DNA of 64,000 nucleotides from Geobacteraceae bacterium (GCA_025355965.1 JANXYR010000036.1:1-64000); one strand, 5' to 3'. Positions 24,320 to 33,712 are shown, counted from the stretch's first letter. Notes: a model not told the origin generated them from the letters alone. A program made the numbers and translations.

Positions 24320-24383
24320 AGTGGCTCCTTCGTAATAGTTTATTTTAGTGTAATACACGACATCATGAACAGTAATGACAAAA

Positions 24384-24998
24384 TCAGTTAGATTGCGCCG
24401 TTGCTAATAGCACCGGGAAAGAGGACTCTCCTTTTACAACTTCTGTAGCCGTGCTGATGGTAATTTCAGAAAAACCGGTCTCTTCGAGCATGTCTGAAAG
24501 CTCTTCACGGCTGAAGCCGTTGTGGAATACGCCGGTAGGATCCTCGTGAAATCTTCCCCCTTCAGATTCCAGATCAGCCAGAGCTATCCATCCACCGGGA
24601 AGCAGCAAAGTTTTAAGTGACTGCAGGAGCGGTACAATCTCCTTGATGTGATGCAGGGTCATGGCGCTGGTTATGAGGTGATAGCGTCCGGTCGGCAGTT
24701 CGCCTTTGCCAAGGTCACACAGTTCTGTTCGCACATTCTGAAAACCTGACTGTTGTATTTTTGCACCCAGGCGTTCAAGCATACCGGTGGAACTGTCGAT
24801 CCCCGTCATGCTCCGAAGATCCGGGGCGAGCTGCAGGGTTACCAAGCCTGTCCCGCAACCAAAATCGAGGGCATCCCACTCTTTTGAAAGAGGAACATTC
24901 TCCTGTATGGCAGTAGCAATCTCCCCCGCCAGTTTGACCCGGCGCGGTTCTTCGTCCCAATTTAAAGCAGCAGTGTCAAAATCTCTTTTTTGTGTCAT
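24384..24998 (-). CDS. class I SAM-dependent methyltransferase
   Basis: A 204-residue enzyme with the SAM-binding motif LDFGCGTGLVTL near residues 44-55, followed by GIDSSTGML and LITSAMTLHHI, the usual order in Methyltransf_11/25 proteins of the UbiE-like type. The substrate is not deducible. A J-domain gene ends 27 bases upstream on the same strand. Confidence 0.85.
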   Translation of the reverse strand: MTQKRDFDTAALNWDEEPRRVKLAGEIATAIQENVPLSKEWDALDFGCGTGLVTLQLAPDLRSMTGIDSSTGMLERLGAKIQQSGFQNVRTELCDLGKGELPTGRYHLITSAMTLHHIKEIVPLLQSLKTLLLPGGWIALADLESEGGRFHEDPTGVFHNGFSREELSDMLEETGFSEITISTATEVVKGESSFPVLLATAQSN

Positions 24999-25025
24999 TG
25001 TGACTCCTTCAGGCGTTTTTATAAC

Positions 25026-25337
25026 TCAACTTTTTCCGCGTTGTTCGCGACTTCCGCCCCAGAGGGCATCATCCATGAACTGTCGTCGAATGCGCTCTTC
25101 AGGGTTCTGACTGTAGAACTCATCTTCCGAAAACGAAAAGCGATATGATTCAAGATATTCACTTAAAATACGGTAGGCAGCATTAATCTGCTGGATTTTT
25201 TCGCCGCCTACATTCTCTCCGGAATCCGGGTGATACCGCTTCACAAGTTCGCGATGACGGCTCTTGACCTGCTTCATCGTTACCCGGTCGTAAAGCCCCA
25301 GTATTTCCAACGATTTTTGTAGTTCCTTAAACGTCAT
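25026..25337 (-). CDS. short DnaJ-domain protein
   Basis: The 103-residue protein is a J domain (about residues 8-65) with the invariant HPD in KRYHPDSGE, needed to stimulate a DnaK ATPase, followed by a short acidic and basic tail. I start at ATG 25337, where AAGGA lies ten bases upstream; ATG 25367 is in frame but lacks a site. There is no Gly/Phe or zinc domain, so it is a specialised co-chaperone with unknown client. Confidence 0.85.
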   Translation of the reverse strand: MTFKELQKSLEILGLYDRVTMKQVKSRHRELVKRYHPDSGENVGGEKIQQINAAYRILSEYLESYRFSFSEDEFYSQNPEERIRRQFMDDALWGGSREQRGKS

Positions 25338-25376
25338 GGTTATGAATTCCTTGGCGTAACGGTTCATGCGTAAAAG

Positions 25377-25685
25377 TCATTTCTCAACCGTCAACCCTGC
25401 TCTGCGCCACCCCGCCATATGCCCATCAAGGAGTGCCACGTTGCGGTAGCCGTACAGCCCCAAAAGCCCCTGAGCCATCTGGGCACGTGGACCATGCTCG
25501 CAGAGTACAACCAGCTTGGCCTCTTTGTTCTTTGGAAGTTTTGCCATTTTAAACAGGATTTTCCAGGTCGGGGTGTGGATGGCGCCAGGGACGTGACCGC
25601 TGTTAAATTCGAAACCGCTGCGAACATCAATGACGGTCGGTGACTTTTTTGATTTTATAAGTTGGACTAACTCTTTAGCTTGCAC
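25377..25685 (-). CDS. cytoplasmic rhodanese-domain protein
   Basis: A 102-residue single-domain rhodanese without signal peptide. VIDVRSGFEFNSGHVPGAIH and the active-site loop CEHGPRAQ carry the family signature, with the persulfide cysteine at about residue 62. It is similar to GlpE/PspE-type sulfurtransferases. It begins a short minus-strand run with the J-domain protein (10 to 40 bases apart). Confidence 0.9.
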   Translation of the reverse strand: MQAKELVQLIKSKKSPTVIDVRSGFEFNSGHVPGAIHTPTWKILFKMAKLPKNKEAKLVVLCEHGPRAQMAQGLLGLYGYRNVALLDGHMAGWRRAGLTVEK

Positions 25686-25754
25686 AGAGACTCCTTTTAT
25701 TGTGAATGGGACAAATACAATTCAATAATATACATGTCAATATAAATGTAGAGA

Positions 25755-25790
25755 GACCCCCGAGGCTTATAAAGCTTCGGAGGCCTTTTA
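25755..25790. terminator. hairpin downstream of the DEAD-box helicase gene
   Basis: A 14-bp imperfect stem (gacccccgaggctt / aagcttcggaggcc) with a three-base loop lies about 30 bases after the helicase stop codon. The T-run is better on the plus strand (tttta), so its direction is unclear; on the minus strand it would still form a strong hairpin. Confidence 0.55.
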
Positions 25791-25821
25791 CTTGAATTCA
25801 ACTCTGAATTAGAATTTTACG

Positions 25822-27162
25822 TTATTTTCCGCGACGAGAACTATTGAATACTGTTTTGGATGCGGCACCTGTTGCCCCTGGTCGTGTCTGCTGAGGACGC
25901 CCCGCAGGTTTGCTGCCGGGATGATCAGTTTTGAAAGGGTTGATTGAGCCTGCCGAACTTTTTTTGGCAGCAGCCGGTTTACGGGTTGGCCGCGGTTCGC
26001 GTGGAGGCCGGGCGAACTCCGCATCTTTTTTTGGTGCAGGAATCGTGTAGTCAAAACCGTCTAGCGTGCGCCGTTCCAACGGGGCGCCAAGTTTTTTCTC
26101 GATCGTACGTACCATGATAGTATCCTCGCTGCATACCATAGTAAAAGCATCACCGCTTTTGGCAGCCCGCCCGGTGCGCCCGATACGGTGAACATATGCT
26201 TCCGGCGTGTCCGGAATGTCATAGTTGATAACGTGCGATATCTGCGACACATCGATGCCGCGAGCGGCTATGTCGGTTGCCACAAGAATCTGGTAGGTGC
26301 CATCACGAAATCCGTCCAGAGCCGCCTGACGGCGATTCTGGGAGAGATTACCCTGCAGTGAGGCCGCCTTGTAACCGGCATTTCCCAACTGCTCACCAAG
26401 GCGTTTGGCGCGGTGCTTGGTGCGGGTAAAAATCAATACGGAATCAGTATCGGTATGCTTCAGCAGTTCAAGCAGCAGTGCCGTTTTCAGATGCTGCTCT
26501 ACCGGATAAAGAGCGTGGGAAACGGTGACCGGGGGAGCGGTATTGCCGACCTGAATGGTGACCGGATTTTTCAGAATGTCGTGAGCAAGTTTATTGATGC
26601 TGGGCGGCATGGTAGCCGAAAACAGCAGGGTCTGTCTCTTGGCAGGGATGTGGCTTAGAATCCTGCGAATATCGGGGAGAAATCCCATGTCGAACATCTG
26701 GTCAGCTTCGTCCAGCACGAGCACTTCAAGGTGGGAAAGATCTATGGTGCCTTGGCCGATGTGGTCCAGAAGCCGGCCTGGGCAGGCCACTACGATTTCA
26801 ACGCCGTTTTTTAGCGCATGGATCTGTGGATTGACGTTGACTCCGCCATAAACGGTAACACTTCTAAGACGGGTTTGTTTTCCCAATGTCACAAATGATT
26901 CATGTATCTGTTCGGCTAATTCGCGGGTAGGGGCCACGACCAGGGCACGGACAGAGCCGCGCGGCCCTTCCATTAGACGATTCAGGACAGGTAAAGCAAA
27001 CGCCGCAGTTTTGCCTGTGCCGGTCTGGGCCAAGCCCATGACGTCGCGCCCTTGCATTACCGTTGGTATAGCCTGTTGCTGGATAGGGGTCGGTGTGACA
27101 TAACCGGCCTCTTTGATGCTTGCTGCGATTACGGGGTGTAAATTAAATTCTTGGAACTCCAT
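25822..27162 (-). CDS. rhlE: DEAD-box RNA helicase (RhlE-like)
   Basis: The 446-residue helicase starts at ATG 27162 after AAGGAG; a longer frame adds 30 unsupported residues. Motifs appear in order: Q-motif region TPIQQQAIP, AQTGTGKT, PTRELAEQ, DEAD, SAT, then RGIDVSQISHVINYD and HRIGRTGRA. The C-terminal 70 residues are rich in Lys, Pro and Arg and probably bind RNA. Such helicases remodel ribosomal RNA and mRNA, often in the cold. A terminator-like hairpin lies in its leader. Confidence 0.93.
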   Translation of the reverse strand: MEFQEFNLHPVIAASIKEAGYVTPTPIQQQAIPTVMQGRDVMGLAQTGTGKTAAFALPVLNRLMEGPRGSVRALVVAPTRELAEQIHESFVTLGKQTRLRSVTVYGGVNVNPQIHALKNGVEIVVACPGRLLDHIGQGTIDLSHLEVLVLDEADQMFDMGFLPDIRRILSHIPAKRQTLLFSATMPPSINKLAHDILKNPVTIQVGNTAPPVTVSHALYPVEQHLKTALLLELLKHTDTDSVLIFTRTKHRAKRLGEQLGNAGYKAASLQGNLSQNRRQAALDGFRDGTYQILVATDIAARGIDVSQISHVINYDIPDTPEAYVHRIGRTGRAAKSGDAFTMVCSEDTIMVRTIEKKLGAPLERRTLDGFDYTIPAPKKDAEFARPPREPRPTRKPAAAKKSSAGSINPFKTDHPGSKPAGRPQQTRPGATGAASKTVFNSSRRGK

Positions 27163-27196
27163 GCTACTCCTTCTTTCTGGTTGCTCTGGGTTGTAC

Positions 27197-27224
27197 AAAA
27201 AAAGCCCCGGAGTTTTCCGGGGCT
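27197..27224 (-). terminator. terminator between the sterol-desaturase-like gene and the helicase
   Basis: Minus-strand reading gives agccccgg, a six-base loop, ccggggct and seven T. It follows the desaturase-like gene by about 80 bases and precedes the helicase start by about 35 bases, so it either ends the first gene or acts as an attenuator in the helicase leader. Confidence 0.8.
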
Positions 27225-27302
27225 TACGATTAAGTGCTATCCGGTACAACAATTGTAATGCCGTACAATAGCAGTTTTACAAGAGTTGTGTCAAGCAGGC
27301 AA

Positions 27303-28091
27303 TTATGAGCGGGTAAACGGCTGAATAAGGAGACGGGGCAAGGTAAGCCGTTGCGGATTCCGGTATTCCTTGAGACCGATGATCATCTCCAAGTGACCTT
27401 TTTCGGGCTGGGGGCGATAAGTTCCAAAGAGCCGATCCCACCATGGGAGGTTGAAGCCGAAATTACTGTTGGTCTCGCGTGCAATCGACGAATGATGGAC
27501 ACGGTGCATGTCCGGAGTCACCAGAAACAGACGCAGCAGGCGGTCTGCAGCGGCTGAAAGTTTGATGTTGCCGTGGCTGAACATGGAGCAAGCATTCAGA
27601 ACGATTTCGAAGGCCAGCACCGCCAGCGCCGGCGCACCCAAAATGACGACCGCCGTTATTTTAATAAGCATCGAGATAATAATTTCCAGAGGATGGAAGC
27701 GATTACCGCTGGTAACATCCAGATCAAGGTCTGTATGGTGCATCCGGTGTAAACGCCATAAGATCTGGGTATGGTGAAACAGAATATGCTGAAGATAGAT
27801 GATGAAATCGAGTATTAAGATGCTCAGAAGGATTTTGGACCAAAGTGGAATGGCTAATAAATTGAAGAGCCCCCATCCCCGTGTCTCGGCGCTTCGTGCA
27901 AGAGCGACAGGTAGGATTGGGAACAGAAGTCTGACCGTAGCGGTGTCAATGACAACCAGAGAAAGATTGATAAACCAGCGCCTGCTCTTGTTATCCCGCA
28001 AGGGACGTCGCGGTGCAATGATCTCCCAGAGGGCAACCAGTAGGAGGACGCCGACAAAAACGGAGAGTCGTATGGTCTGTTCTGTCTGCAT
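27303..28091 (-). CDS. sterol desaturase / fatty acid hydroxylase family membrane protein
   Basis: The 262-residue protein has four to five membrane helices and the histidine clusters that bind the di-iron centre: QHILFHH (102-107), HRMHH (115-119) and HRVHH (196-200). Members add hydroxyl groups or double bonds to lipids using oxygen. The native substrate is unknown; in bacteria the family is linked to hopanoid, sphingolipid-like or ether-lipid chemistry. It is separated from moaC by nine bases on the same strand, which is more likely chance than function. Confidence 0.9.
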   Translation of the reverse strand: MQTEQTIRLSVFVGVLLLVALWEIIAPRRPLRDNKSRRWFINLSLVVIDTATVRLLFPILPVALARSAETRGWGLFNLLAIPLWSKILLSILILDFIIYLQHILFHHTQILWRLHRMHHTDLDLDVTSGNRFHPLEIIISMLIKITAVVILGAPALAVLAFEIVLNACSMFSHGNIKLSAAADRLLRLFLVTPDMHRVHHSSIARETNSNFGFNLPWWDRLFGTYRPQPEKGHLEMIIGLKEYRNPQRLTLPRLLIQPFTRS

Positions 28092-28099
28092 ACAGGTCG

Positions 28100-28588
28100 T
28101 CAGTCTTTATTGTTTATGTCGCGTCGGTAGACGCCGCTTTTGCCACCTTCCTTGAACAGCAGCTTGATCTCGCTAATTGTAATCGATTTATCGCTCCCTT
28201 TGCACATGTCGTAAATCGTCAAAGCTGCGAGGCTGGCTCCGGTCATTGCTTCCATCTCCACACCGGTACGCTCATACGCTCGTACGGTGCAGCGTGCCGT
28301 GATCACTCCGGATGGTTCATTCATTTCGAAATCAACGCTGACGTTATGTATTGCAAGCGGGTGGGAAAGCGGGATCAGATCCGGTGTTCGCTTGGCAGCC
28401 ATGATGCCGGCCAGACGGGCAACGCCCAGAACATCTCCCTTGGCAAGACCGCCCGTCTTGATAGCCGCCAGCAATGCAGGCGAGAGCCGCACTTCAGCTG
28501 CCGCAACGGCGGTGCGCATGGTCGGCTGTTTGTCGCTGACATCGACCATAATCGCGTGGCCGCGTTCATCAAAATGGTTAAAGTTCAA
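28100..28588 (-). CDS. moaC: cyclic pyranopterin monophosphate synthase
   Basis: The 162-residue MoaC protein converts the MoaA product into cyclic pyranopterin monophosphate in molybdenum cofactor synthesis. Conserved stretches include MVDVSDK, KGDVLGVARLAGIMAAKRT, IPLSHPL, VEMEAMTGAS and ALTIYDMCK, with catalytic Lys and Asp in the last block. The length is standard. Its first 25 coding bases from the MVDV region recur, degraded, at 33826-33850. Confidence 0.95.
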   Translation of the reverse strand: MNFNHFDERGHAIMVDVSDKQPTMRTAVAAAEVRLSPALLAAIKTGGLAKGDVLGVARLAGIMAAKRTPDLIPLSHPLAIHNVSVDFEMNEPSGVITARCTVRAYERTGVEMEAMTGASLAALTIYDMCKGSDKSITISEIKLLFKEGGKSGVYRRDINNKD

Positions 28589-28699
28589 GGTTAAATCTCC
28601 TGATATGTAAAGAATTTATATCTTATACACGACAAAGTGGCTACTCGAAAAAGGCAAATTCCTGTTCTTGTCCTTTCCTTCGGGGTTCAGGATTCAGGA

Positions 28700-29269
28700 C
28701 TATCCAAGATCCCGCAATCGACCGGGAATGTCCCATTTTTTCATTAGGCGCATTGTTGCAGGAGGTACCTGGTCTTCCCACGGTTCGTTGGCCGCCATCC
28801 GACCGCGGATTTCGGTACCACTCAGTCCCTTCTGGTTTTCGGGTACATCTCTGAGGACACAAGTACTAAGCCCGAGTGATTGAAAGTAGTCGAGTTTGCG
28901 CTTTCCCCACTGATCGTAAATGGTGAGAAAAAAGAGGGCATCAAGCGGAACATAGTATTTATAGAGTTCGGGCATATTGATGGGAAATGGGACAACGGAA
29001 AAGCGCGATGCTTCAATTCCAGCTTCTTCGAGAACAGCACGAACCATAACGTAACGCTCAAAATAGGTGAGCGGATTGGCTGCGAGGCTACTTCGCTTAT
29101 GGTCTGCAGCTTCGTCTCTTGTCAGAAGCGGATCGGGGTTGGTGATCCCCACTACGAGGTGCCGGCAGAGGGTCATCCCTGACAAGAGGTAAACAAGGTG
29201 ATCGTTGTGCAGGACTTGAAAACGTCCATGGATTACCCCTGTTTCTGTGTTCGGCAGTGCATTGTTCAT
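28700..29269 (-). CDS. nicotinamide-nucleotide adenylyltransferase-like protein (NadM type)
   Basis: A 189-residue nucleotidyltransferase with HGRFQVLHNDHL (the HXGH-type loop that binds ATP) and LSGTEIRGRM near the C terminus (the ISSTXXR-type motif). The archaeal NadM / cyanobacterial NMNAT pattern fits best: it would adenylate NMN to NAD. The first four bases overlap the trehalose gene stop (ATGA), so it is co-translated with it. The region after the gene, 28589-28699, shows no gene. Confidence 0.85.
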   Translation of the reverse strand: MNNALPNTETGVIHGRFQVLHNDHLVYLLSGMTLCRHLVVGITNPDPLLTRDEAADHKRSSLAANPLTYFERYVMVRAVLEEAGIEASRFSVVPFPINMPELYKYYVPLDALFFLTIYDQWGKRKLDYFQSLGLSTCVLRDVPENQKGLSGTEIRGRMAANEPWEDQVPPATMRLMKKWDIPGRLRDLG

Positions 29270-31560
29270 ATTGATTCAGCCTCCTTTGTATCATGTCCGG
29301 TAACCTGAAAGTTTCTTCCGTTGGCACTGTGGGCCAAGAGAGATAAAAACCGGGCTACCTCTCCCTGATTTCGCAGATAGAATTCCGCCGCCGGGCTTCC
29401 GCCGACGGACACGGAAATACCGCACTTACGAATTGCGCGGAAAGCGTCTTCGTCTGAAATGTCATCCCCCAGATAGACCGGCACCATGCCGCTGCCCACC
29501 TCTGCCATCAGTTGCTGTAGTGCTGCCCCCTTGTCGCCGGCCGTCTGTGGAAAGATCTCGATAACCTTTCTCCCCTCGGTGATCCGTAGCCGCCCGGCGT
29601 ATTGCCTGGCAAGTGGTTGGAAAGCGACCAGGAATGTTTCCCGTTGAGCAGGCGCAACACGCCGGAAATGGATACTGGCGGTTACCCCTTTGTCCTCGAT
29701 CAGCACACCGGGAACTTGTGCAAAAGCCCGCTCCGCATCGACGAGGAACTCCTCCAACAGTAGTCGGTCATCGGCAAGAGAACCGGTTCCGGCTGTGTAC
29801 CCTCCCATTTCCGCTCCGTGATTCCCTCCGTAGATCAGTCCCGGTAAACCGGTCCGTGCCCGGACATCGGCGAGGCTCCTGCCGCTCAGTATGGCGATGG
29901 GGTGGCGCCCCTGTAACGCAATTAGTTGGGCCCGGACGTCGTCCGGCATCTCCGCCCGCTCCGGGCATTCGACGATAGGCGCAAGGGTTCCGTCAAAATC
30001 AAGGCAGAGAAGTAGCCCCCGTCCGGCCAGACGGGCCGCAATTTCCTCACCATGCTGCAGGGCATCCCTCCCCCCGCCCTTCATCTGGGGAATAAGCGCC
30101 AGCTCGTCAAGGATATTGCCAACCCAACCGTAGATAGTATGCTGTCTCACCTGCTGTCGCATTTGCGCCATCCGCTCCCGTTTTTCCACCCGGGACATGG
30201 TAAGTGCCCGTCGGAGGGTGGCTACAAATGCATCACGATCTGTTGGATCTACTAGGAGTGCCCCATCCAACTCTGCGGCGGCACCCGCCCTTCGCCCGAG
30301 AATGAGCACCCCCTCTCCATCAGTCTTGGCAGCGACATATTCCTTGGCTACCAGGTTCATACCATCACAAAGCGGAGTAATGACGGCAATATCAGCCAAC
30401 CGATAGTAGGCGGCAAGTTCCTCCTGATCGAGTTGTGTCGTGGAGTAGACAATCGGCCGCCAATCTGCCGTACCGAACCTGGCGTTGATCCTCTCAACCA
30501 GAGCCTCGACCTCCTGGCGGTAGGCTCGGTAAGGCGCACCGTTTCTGGTCATGACAGCGATCTGGATGAAGGTGAAGGTACCTCTGAAGGAGTGGTTGCT
30601 ATGGAAAAAACGCTCAAGCACCTGGAGTCGCTCGATAATTCCTTTGGTGTAGTCGAGCCGGTCAACGGCCAGGCCGACCAGTTTGGGCAGGCGGTGCTTA
30701 CTTCTAAGACGTCTTACACGAATCTCCGTGGCGGAAGCTGTTGCGAGGGAATCGAAACTGTGGAAATCGGTGCTGATCGGAAAGGACCTTACCTGAGTGA
30801 TACGTCCTTGCCAGGTTACGGTCATAGCCTTGTAGTCGATTGCTGCACCGAGACATGCGGCAGCGCTTGCCATAAAATTGCAGGCGTAGAGAGGAATTTG
30901 AAAGCCGATCAGATCGTTGCCGAGAAGCCCGGTGAGCAGTGCTTCACTCTGTGGGGCGGCGCAGAACAGCTCCCAATCGGGCCAGGGGACATGCCAAAAA
31001 TGGGCGATGGTCCGCTCCGGGCTAGCGGCGCGGACCATGGAGGGGGCAAGGCAGAGATGGTAATCGTGGATCCAGATGGTGGAATCCTCGTTCCCTTCAG
31101 CAAGGATCGCATCGACAAAAGCCCGATTAACCCTCTCGTAATGTCCCCAGAAGGGCTTACGGTAGAGGATACGGTCCGGTTCTCCATGGAAGAGCGGCCA
31201 TAGGAACAGATTGCAGAAACCGTGGTAATGGTTTTTAACCGATTCGGGGGAAAGCCAGACTCGCCTGAGACGGTAAGAGGGGTTTAACGGAGGAACCCAT
31301 ACGCGGCTGTCGGCATCAGTCCCTTCGCGGTCGCCGTTGCCACTTCCCCAAGCGACCCACGTTCCTCCCGTTACCCGGAGTACCATGTCGAGGGCCGAAA
31401 CAAGTCCGCCGGTCGGAATTTCCAGTTTCAAACCCCGTCCGGTTTTACGGTGGGAATAGGGCTCCCGGTTGGAGGCAACGATGAGCCCCCCCCTGACCTT
31501 GTCCCCTCTCCCGGAGAGCTGTGAGCCTGCGCAAAAAGGGAAATCCATGGGATCAGTCAA
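29266..31560 (-). CDS. fused trehalose-6-phosphate synthase / trehalose-phosphatase
   Basis: The 764-residue protein joins an OtsA-type GT20 glycosyltransferase (about 25-480; SNREPY, GGLVSALD, WIHDYHL, DRLDYTKGI) to an OtsB-type HAD phosphatase (about 510-745; DFDGTLAP near 521, GGNHGAEM, YLGDDISDEDAF). It should make trehalose from UDP- or GDP-glucose and glucose-6-phosphate as an osmolyte. OtsA and OtsB fusions occur in several lineages; a related glucosylglycerol-phosphate specificity cannot be excluded. The gene overlaps the phosphoglycerate mutase gene by 8 bp and the NadM-like gene by 4 bp. Base composition here is visibly richer in G+C than nearby operons. Confidence 0.92.
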   Translation of the reverse strand: MTDPMDFPFCAGSQLSGRGDKVRGGLIVASNREPYSHRKTGRGLKLEIPTGGLVSALDMVLRVTGGTWVAWGSGNGDREGTDADSRVWVPPLNPSYRLRRVWLSPESVKNHYHGFCNLFLWPLFHGEPDRILYRKPFWGHYERVNRAFVDAILAEGNEDSTIWIHDYHLCLAPSMVRAASPERTIAHFWHVPWPDWELFCAAPQSEALLTGLLGNDLIGFQIPLYACNFMASAAACLGAAIDYKAMTVTWQGRITQVRSFPISTDFHSFDSLATASATEIRVRRLRSKHRLPKLVGLAVDRLDYTKGIIERLQVLERFFHSNHSFRGTFTFIQIAVMTRNGAPYRAYRQEVEALVERINARFGTADWRPIVYSTTQLDQEELAAYYRLADIAVITPLCDGMNLVAKEYVAAKTDGEGVLILGRRAGAAAELDGALLVDPTDRDAFVATLRRALTMSRVEKRERMAQMRQQVRQHTIYGWVGNILDELALIPQMKGGGRDALQHGEEIAARLAGRGLLLCLDFDGTLAPIVECPERAEMPDDVRAQLIALQGRHPIAILSGRSLADVRARTGLPGLIYGGNHGAEMGGYTAGTGSLADDRLLLEEFLVDAERAFAQVPGVLIEDKGVTASIHFRRVAPAQRETFLVAFQPLARQYAGRLRITEGRKVIEIFPQTAGDKGAALQQLMAEVGSGMVPVYLGDDISDEDAFRAIRKCGISVSVGGSPAAEFYLRNQGEVARFLSLLAHSANGRNFQVTGHDTKEAESI

Positions 31561-32854
31561 CCCTCAGCGAAGTATATCTGCCCGGTGTGAACGGCTGGTC
31601 GTCCGGCGAATCCATAAGCCCCCAGAGCTTCGCCCGATCGATAAAATTCAGGATCAGGTACATGAGTTCGTTGCCTCGCACGAGGCTGAGCCCTCCCGCG
31701 GCGCAACTAACCTCGTTGAAAGCCTTCACATCATCCCGGCGCGTGTATTTTCCGGTCATGACCAGCGGGACGTTCTCACCGGTATGAATCATGGTGCCGG
31801 AAGAGGCGGTGGAATGGTCGGCGGTAACAATGAAGAGGACCTCTTCATCCGGGACGATCTCTTTCACGACATAGGCGAGTGCCTTGTCAACCGTCTCGAT
31901 CACCCGTTGCTTGAAGAGGGGGTCCTTTTTGTGTCCAGCTTCGTCCGTCACCTTGGTGTGAACGTGGATAAAATCGTATTCCCGCGCCTGGTGGGCTAGC
32001 TTGAGCCTTTCCAGCAGATCCCGGGAAGGGTCGTCCGTATCCTTTACCCGCCGGGTGTCCATGCCTACAACCTGGCCGATTCCATTGTACAAGGCGCCTG
32101 AAGCGATAATCAACCCTTTGAGTCCCCATCGCTCTGCGAATGTCGGAAGTTTGCCCAGCATGCCGGCACGCTGCGTTCCAACGGCATTAATTGGTGGCAA
32201 CCCCATTTTTACTCGCTTCTTGTTGAGGGGGTGCGCAGAAAGTTTTCGGTAACTCCAACAAAGGTAGGCGTTGAGAACCGCAGCCGTCCTTTGTGCGCAA
32301 AGATCTTCGGACGCGCGGCGCAAGGGCAGGACCTCCATGAGTGGACGTCCTTCATGAATCGGATTAGAATCGGTGATGGCGCTCGACACGTCACCACGCA
32401 GGATCAGTATCCCGCCTATCCCTTTGGTGGGGACAAACTCCACTTCAATACCGTCCTGTTTAAATATTCCGATCTCCTGCTGGAGGATTTGGCAGCTACT
32501 CTGGTCAAGTTCAGGGTTTTCATGGGTGAGAACAAGGGCCCCTTGTTCTTCGGTCACCGAAAATATCCGGGTAAGTAGTGCCACGTCCCCTTCCCGGACA
32601 TCGAGCCCTTCACCAAGAGCCTCAACTACCCCGCGACCGGGAAACTCATCCAAGCGGTAGCCGAACATCAAAAAGTGGGCAAGCTCGCTCGGCAGGGCAG
32701 TTCCCTGGAGGTGACTATGGAAGAGGCCATTCATGCCGATTGTTGCTATTTGGTCGAGATTGGGAGAGTGGGCCGCCTGGAGGGGGGTTTTGCCGTTGAG
32801 AACAGGGTGGCTCCGATCACCGAGGCCATCAAGGAGAAGAAGGATGCAGCGCAT
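31553..32854 (-). CDS. alkaline-phosphatase-superfamily phosphoglycerate mutase-like protein (ApgM type)
   Basis: The 433-residue protein has metal-binding motifs of the cofactor-independent, ApgM-like phosphoglycerate mutases: LLDGLGDRSHPVLNGKTPLQAAHSPNLD at the start (seen here in two parts), DFIHVHTKVTDEAGHKKD, and VTADHSTASS near the end. It may interconvert 2- and 3-phosphoglycerate or act on another phosphosugar. Its coupling to the trehalose gene hints at carbon-flux or compatible-solute control, which is inference. Confidence 0.87.
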   Translation of the reverse strand: MRCILLLLDGLGDRSHPVLNGKTPLQAAHSPNLDQIATIGMNGLFHSHLQGTALPSELAHFLMFGYRLDEFPGRGVVEALGEGLDVREGDVALLTRIFSVTEEQGALVLTHENPELDQSSCQILQQEIGIFKQDGIEVEFVPTKGIGGILILRGDVSSAITDSNPIHEGRPLMEVLPLRRASEDLCAQRTAAVLNAYLCWSYRKLSAHPLNKKRVKMGLPPINAVGTQRAGMLGKLPTFAERWGLKGLIIASGALYNGIGQVVGMDTRRVKDTDDPSRDLLERLKLAHQAREYDFIHVHTKVTDEAGHKKDPLFKQRVIETVDKALAYVVKEIVPDEEVLFIVTADHSTASSGTMIHTGENVPLVMTGKYTRRDDVKAFNEVSCAAGGLSLVRGNELMYLILNFIDRAKLWGLMDSPDDQPFTPGRYTSLRVD

Positions 32855-32923
32855 ATCACGGCCTCTGAATAAAGATATCTGGAGTATTTCCGGGTAACGG
32901 GACAGAGGAGTAAATTTCCAGCC

Positions 32924-33712
32924 TCAAATAGTACTTACAGGAAATGGGTAGCGGTAGTCAAGGTAGCTTTGCAGAAATACACGAGTACGAAGAACCTCTT
33001 CCGGCTTCATCAGCTCTATTACCCACCAATCGCACAATGTAGCTGAACTGAGAGTTTCCAAACGGCTGAACAGATCCGACAAGCATTCCGGTGGAATATG
33101 GCCGTACCCTTCCAATTCGGTGTGGTAAATGTGGGCATTGAACATTCTTTCACGGTGAGGAACAATATATTCATCGTAGATTTCAAGCTGAGGGTGGAGA
33201 TCTTTGACCGCATGGGCATGGCCAATATCAATGGTGACAAATGCCCCGCTCTCCGCTACGATCCGGTTGAATACGCGAGGGTCACTGGTGAGGGGAGTCG
33301 TCAGGTTCTCCAGTGCTACAGCAACACCGTTACGGTTGCCGTGTGCCACGAGGATGCCGAGATTGTCGATGGCGCGCACATGGTCGATCCCTGCGCTGGT
33401 GGGGTTATTCAGTCCGCAATGAACCGTCATGTGGCGACCGCCGGCAAGGGCCACCTGGTCCACTGTGCGTATCAAGAGGTCCAGAGAGTCTTGGCCCCGC
33501 TGGTCAATAAAGGCCACATCCACATCATGAAAACGGCAATGATAGCGAATCTGGAAACCATCAAGGATTTTCATCAGAGAAAGGAATTTTTTCTCGGACA
33601 GGGATGGATCTATAGACCAGTCAATGCCGGAAAAACCATGCCTGGTGGCAAACTCCACCAACATTTCCGCATCCTGATCAAATATATTGCATATGGCGAT
33701 CTCAGGTTTCAT
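32924..33712 (-). CDS. xylose-isomerase-like TIM-barrel protein
   Basis: A 262-residue AP_endonuc_2 / sugar phosphate isomerase fold protein: it begins KPEIAICNIF, has DWSIDPS, HCRFHDVD, MTVHCGLNN, ALENLTTP and TIDIGHAHA, the acid and histidine ligands typical for the metal site of this superfamily. I start at ATG 33712; a TTG 48 bases upstream opens a longer frame that adds no family sequence. Substrate unknown. It lies 69 bases before the phosphoglycerate mutase gene on the same strand and may be in that operon. Confidence 0.8.
   Translation of the reverse strand: MKPEIAICNIFDQDAEMLVEFATRHGFSGIDWSIDPSLSEKKFLSLMKILDGFQIRYHCRFHDVDVAFIDQRGQDSLDLLIRTVDQVALAGGRHMTVHCGLNNPTSAGIDHVRAIDNLGILVAHGNRNGVAVALENLTTPLTSDPRVFNRIVAESGAFVTIDIGHAHAVKDLHPQLEIYDEYIVPHRERMFNAHIYHTELEGYGHIPPECLSDLFSRLETLSSATLCDWWVIELMKPEEVLRTRVFLQSYLDYRYPFPVSTI

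Noticed and set aside
29613-29978. 121-codon plus-strand open frame
   Set aside because: It is antisense to the trehalose-phosphatase domain and shows a Pro/Arg-rich shadow composition.
30433-31203. 256-codon plus-strand open frame
   Set aside because: It is antisense to the trehalose synthase domain, whose motifs are clear; long antisense frames are common in G+C-rich genes.
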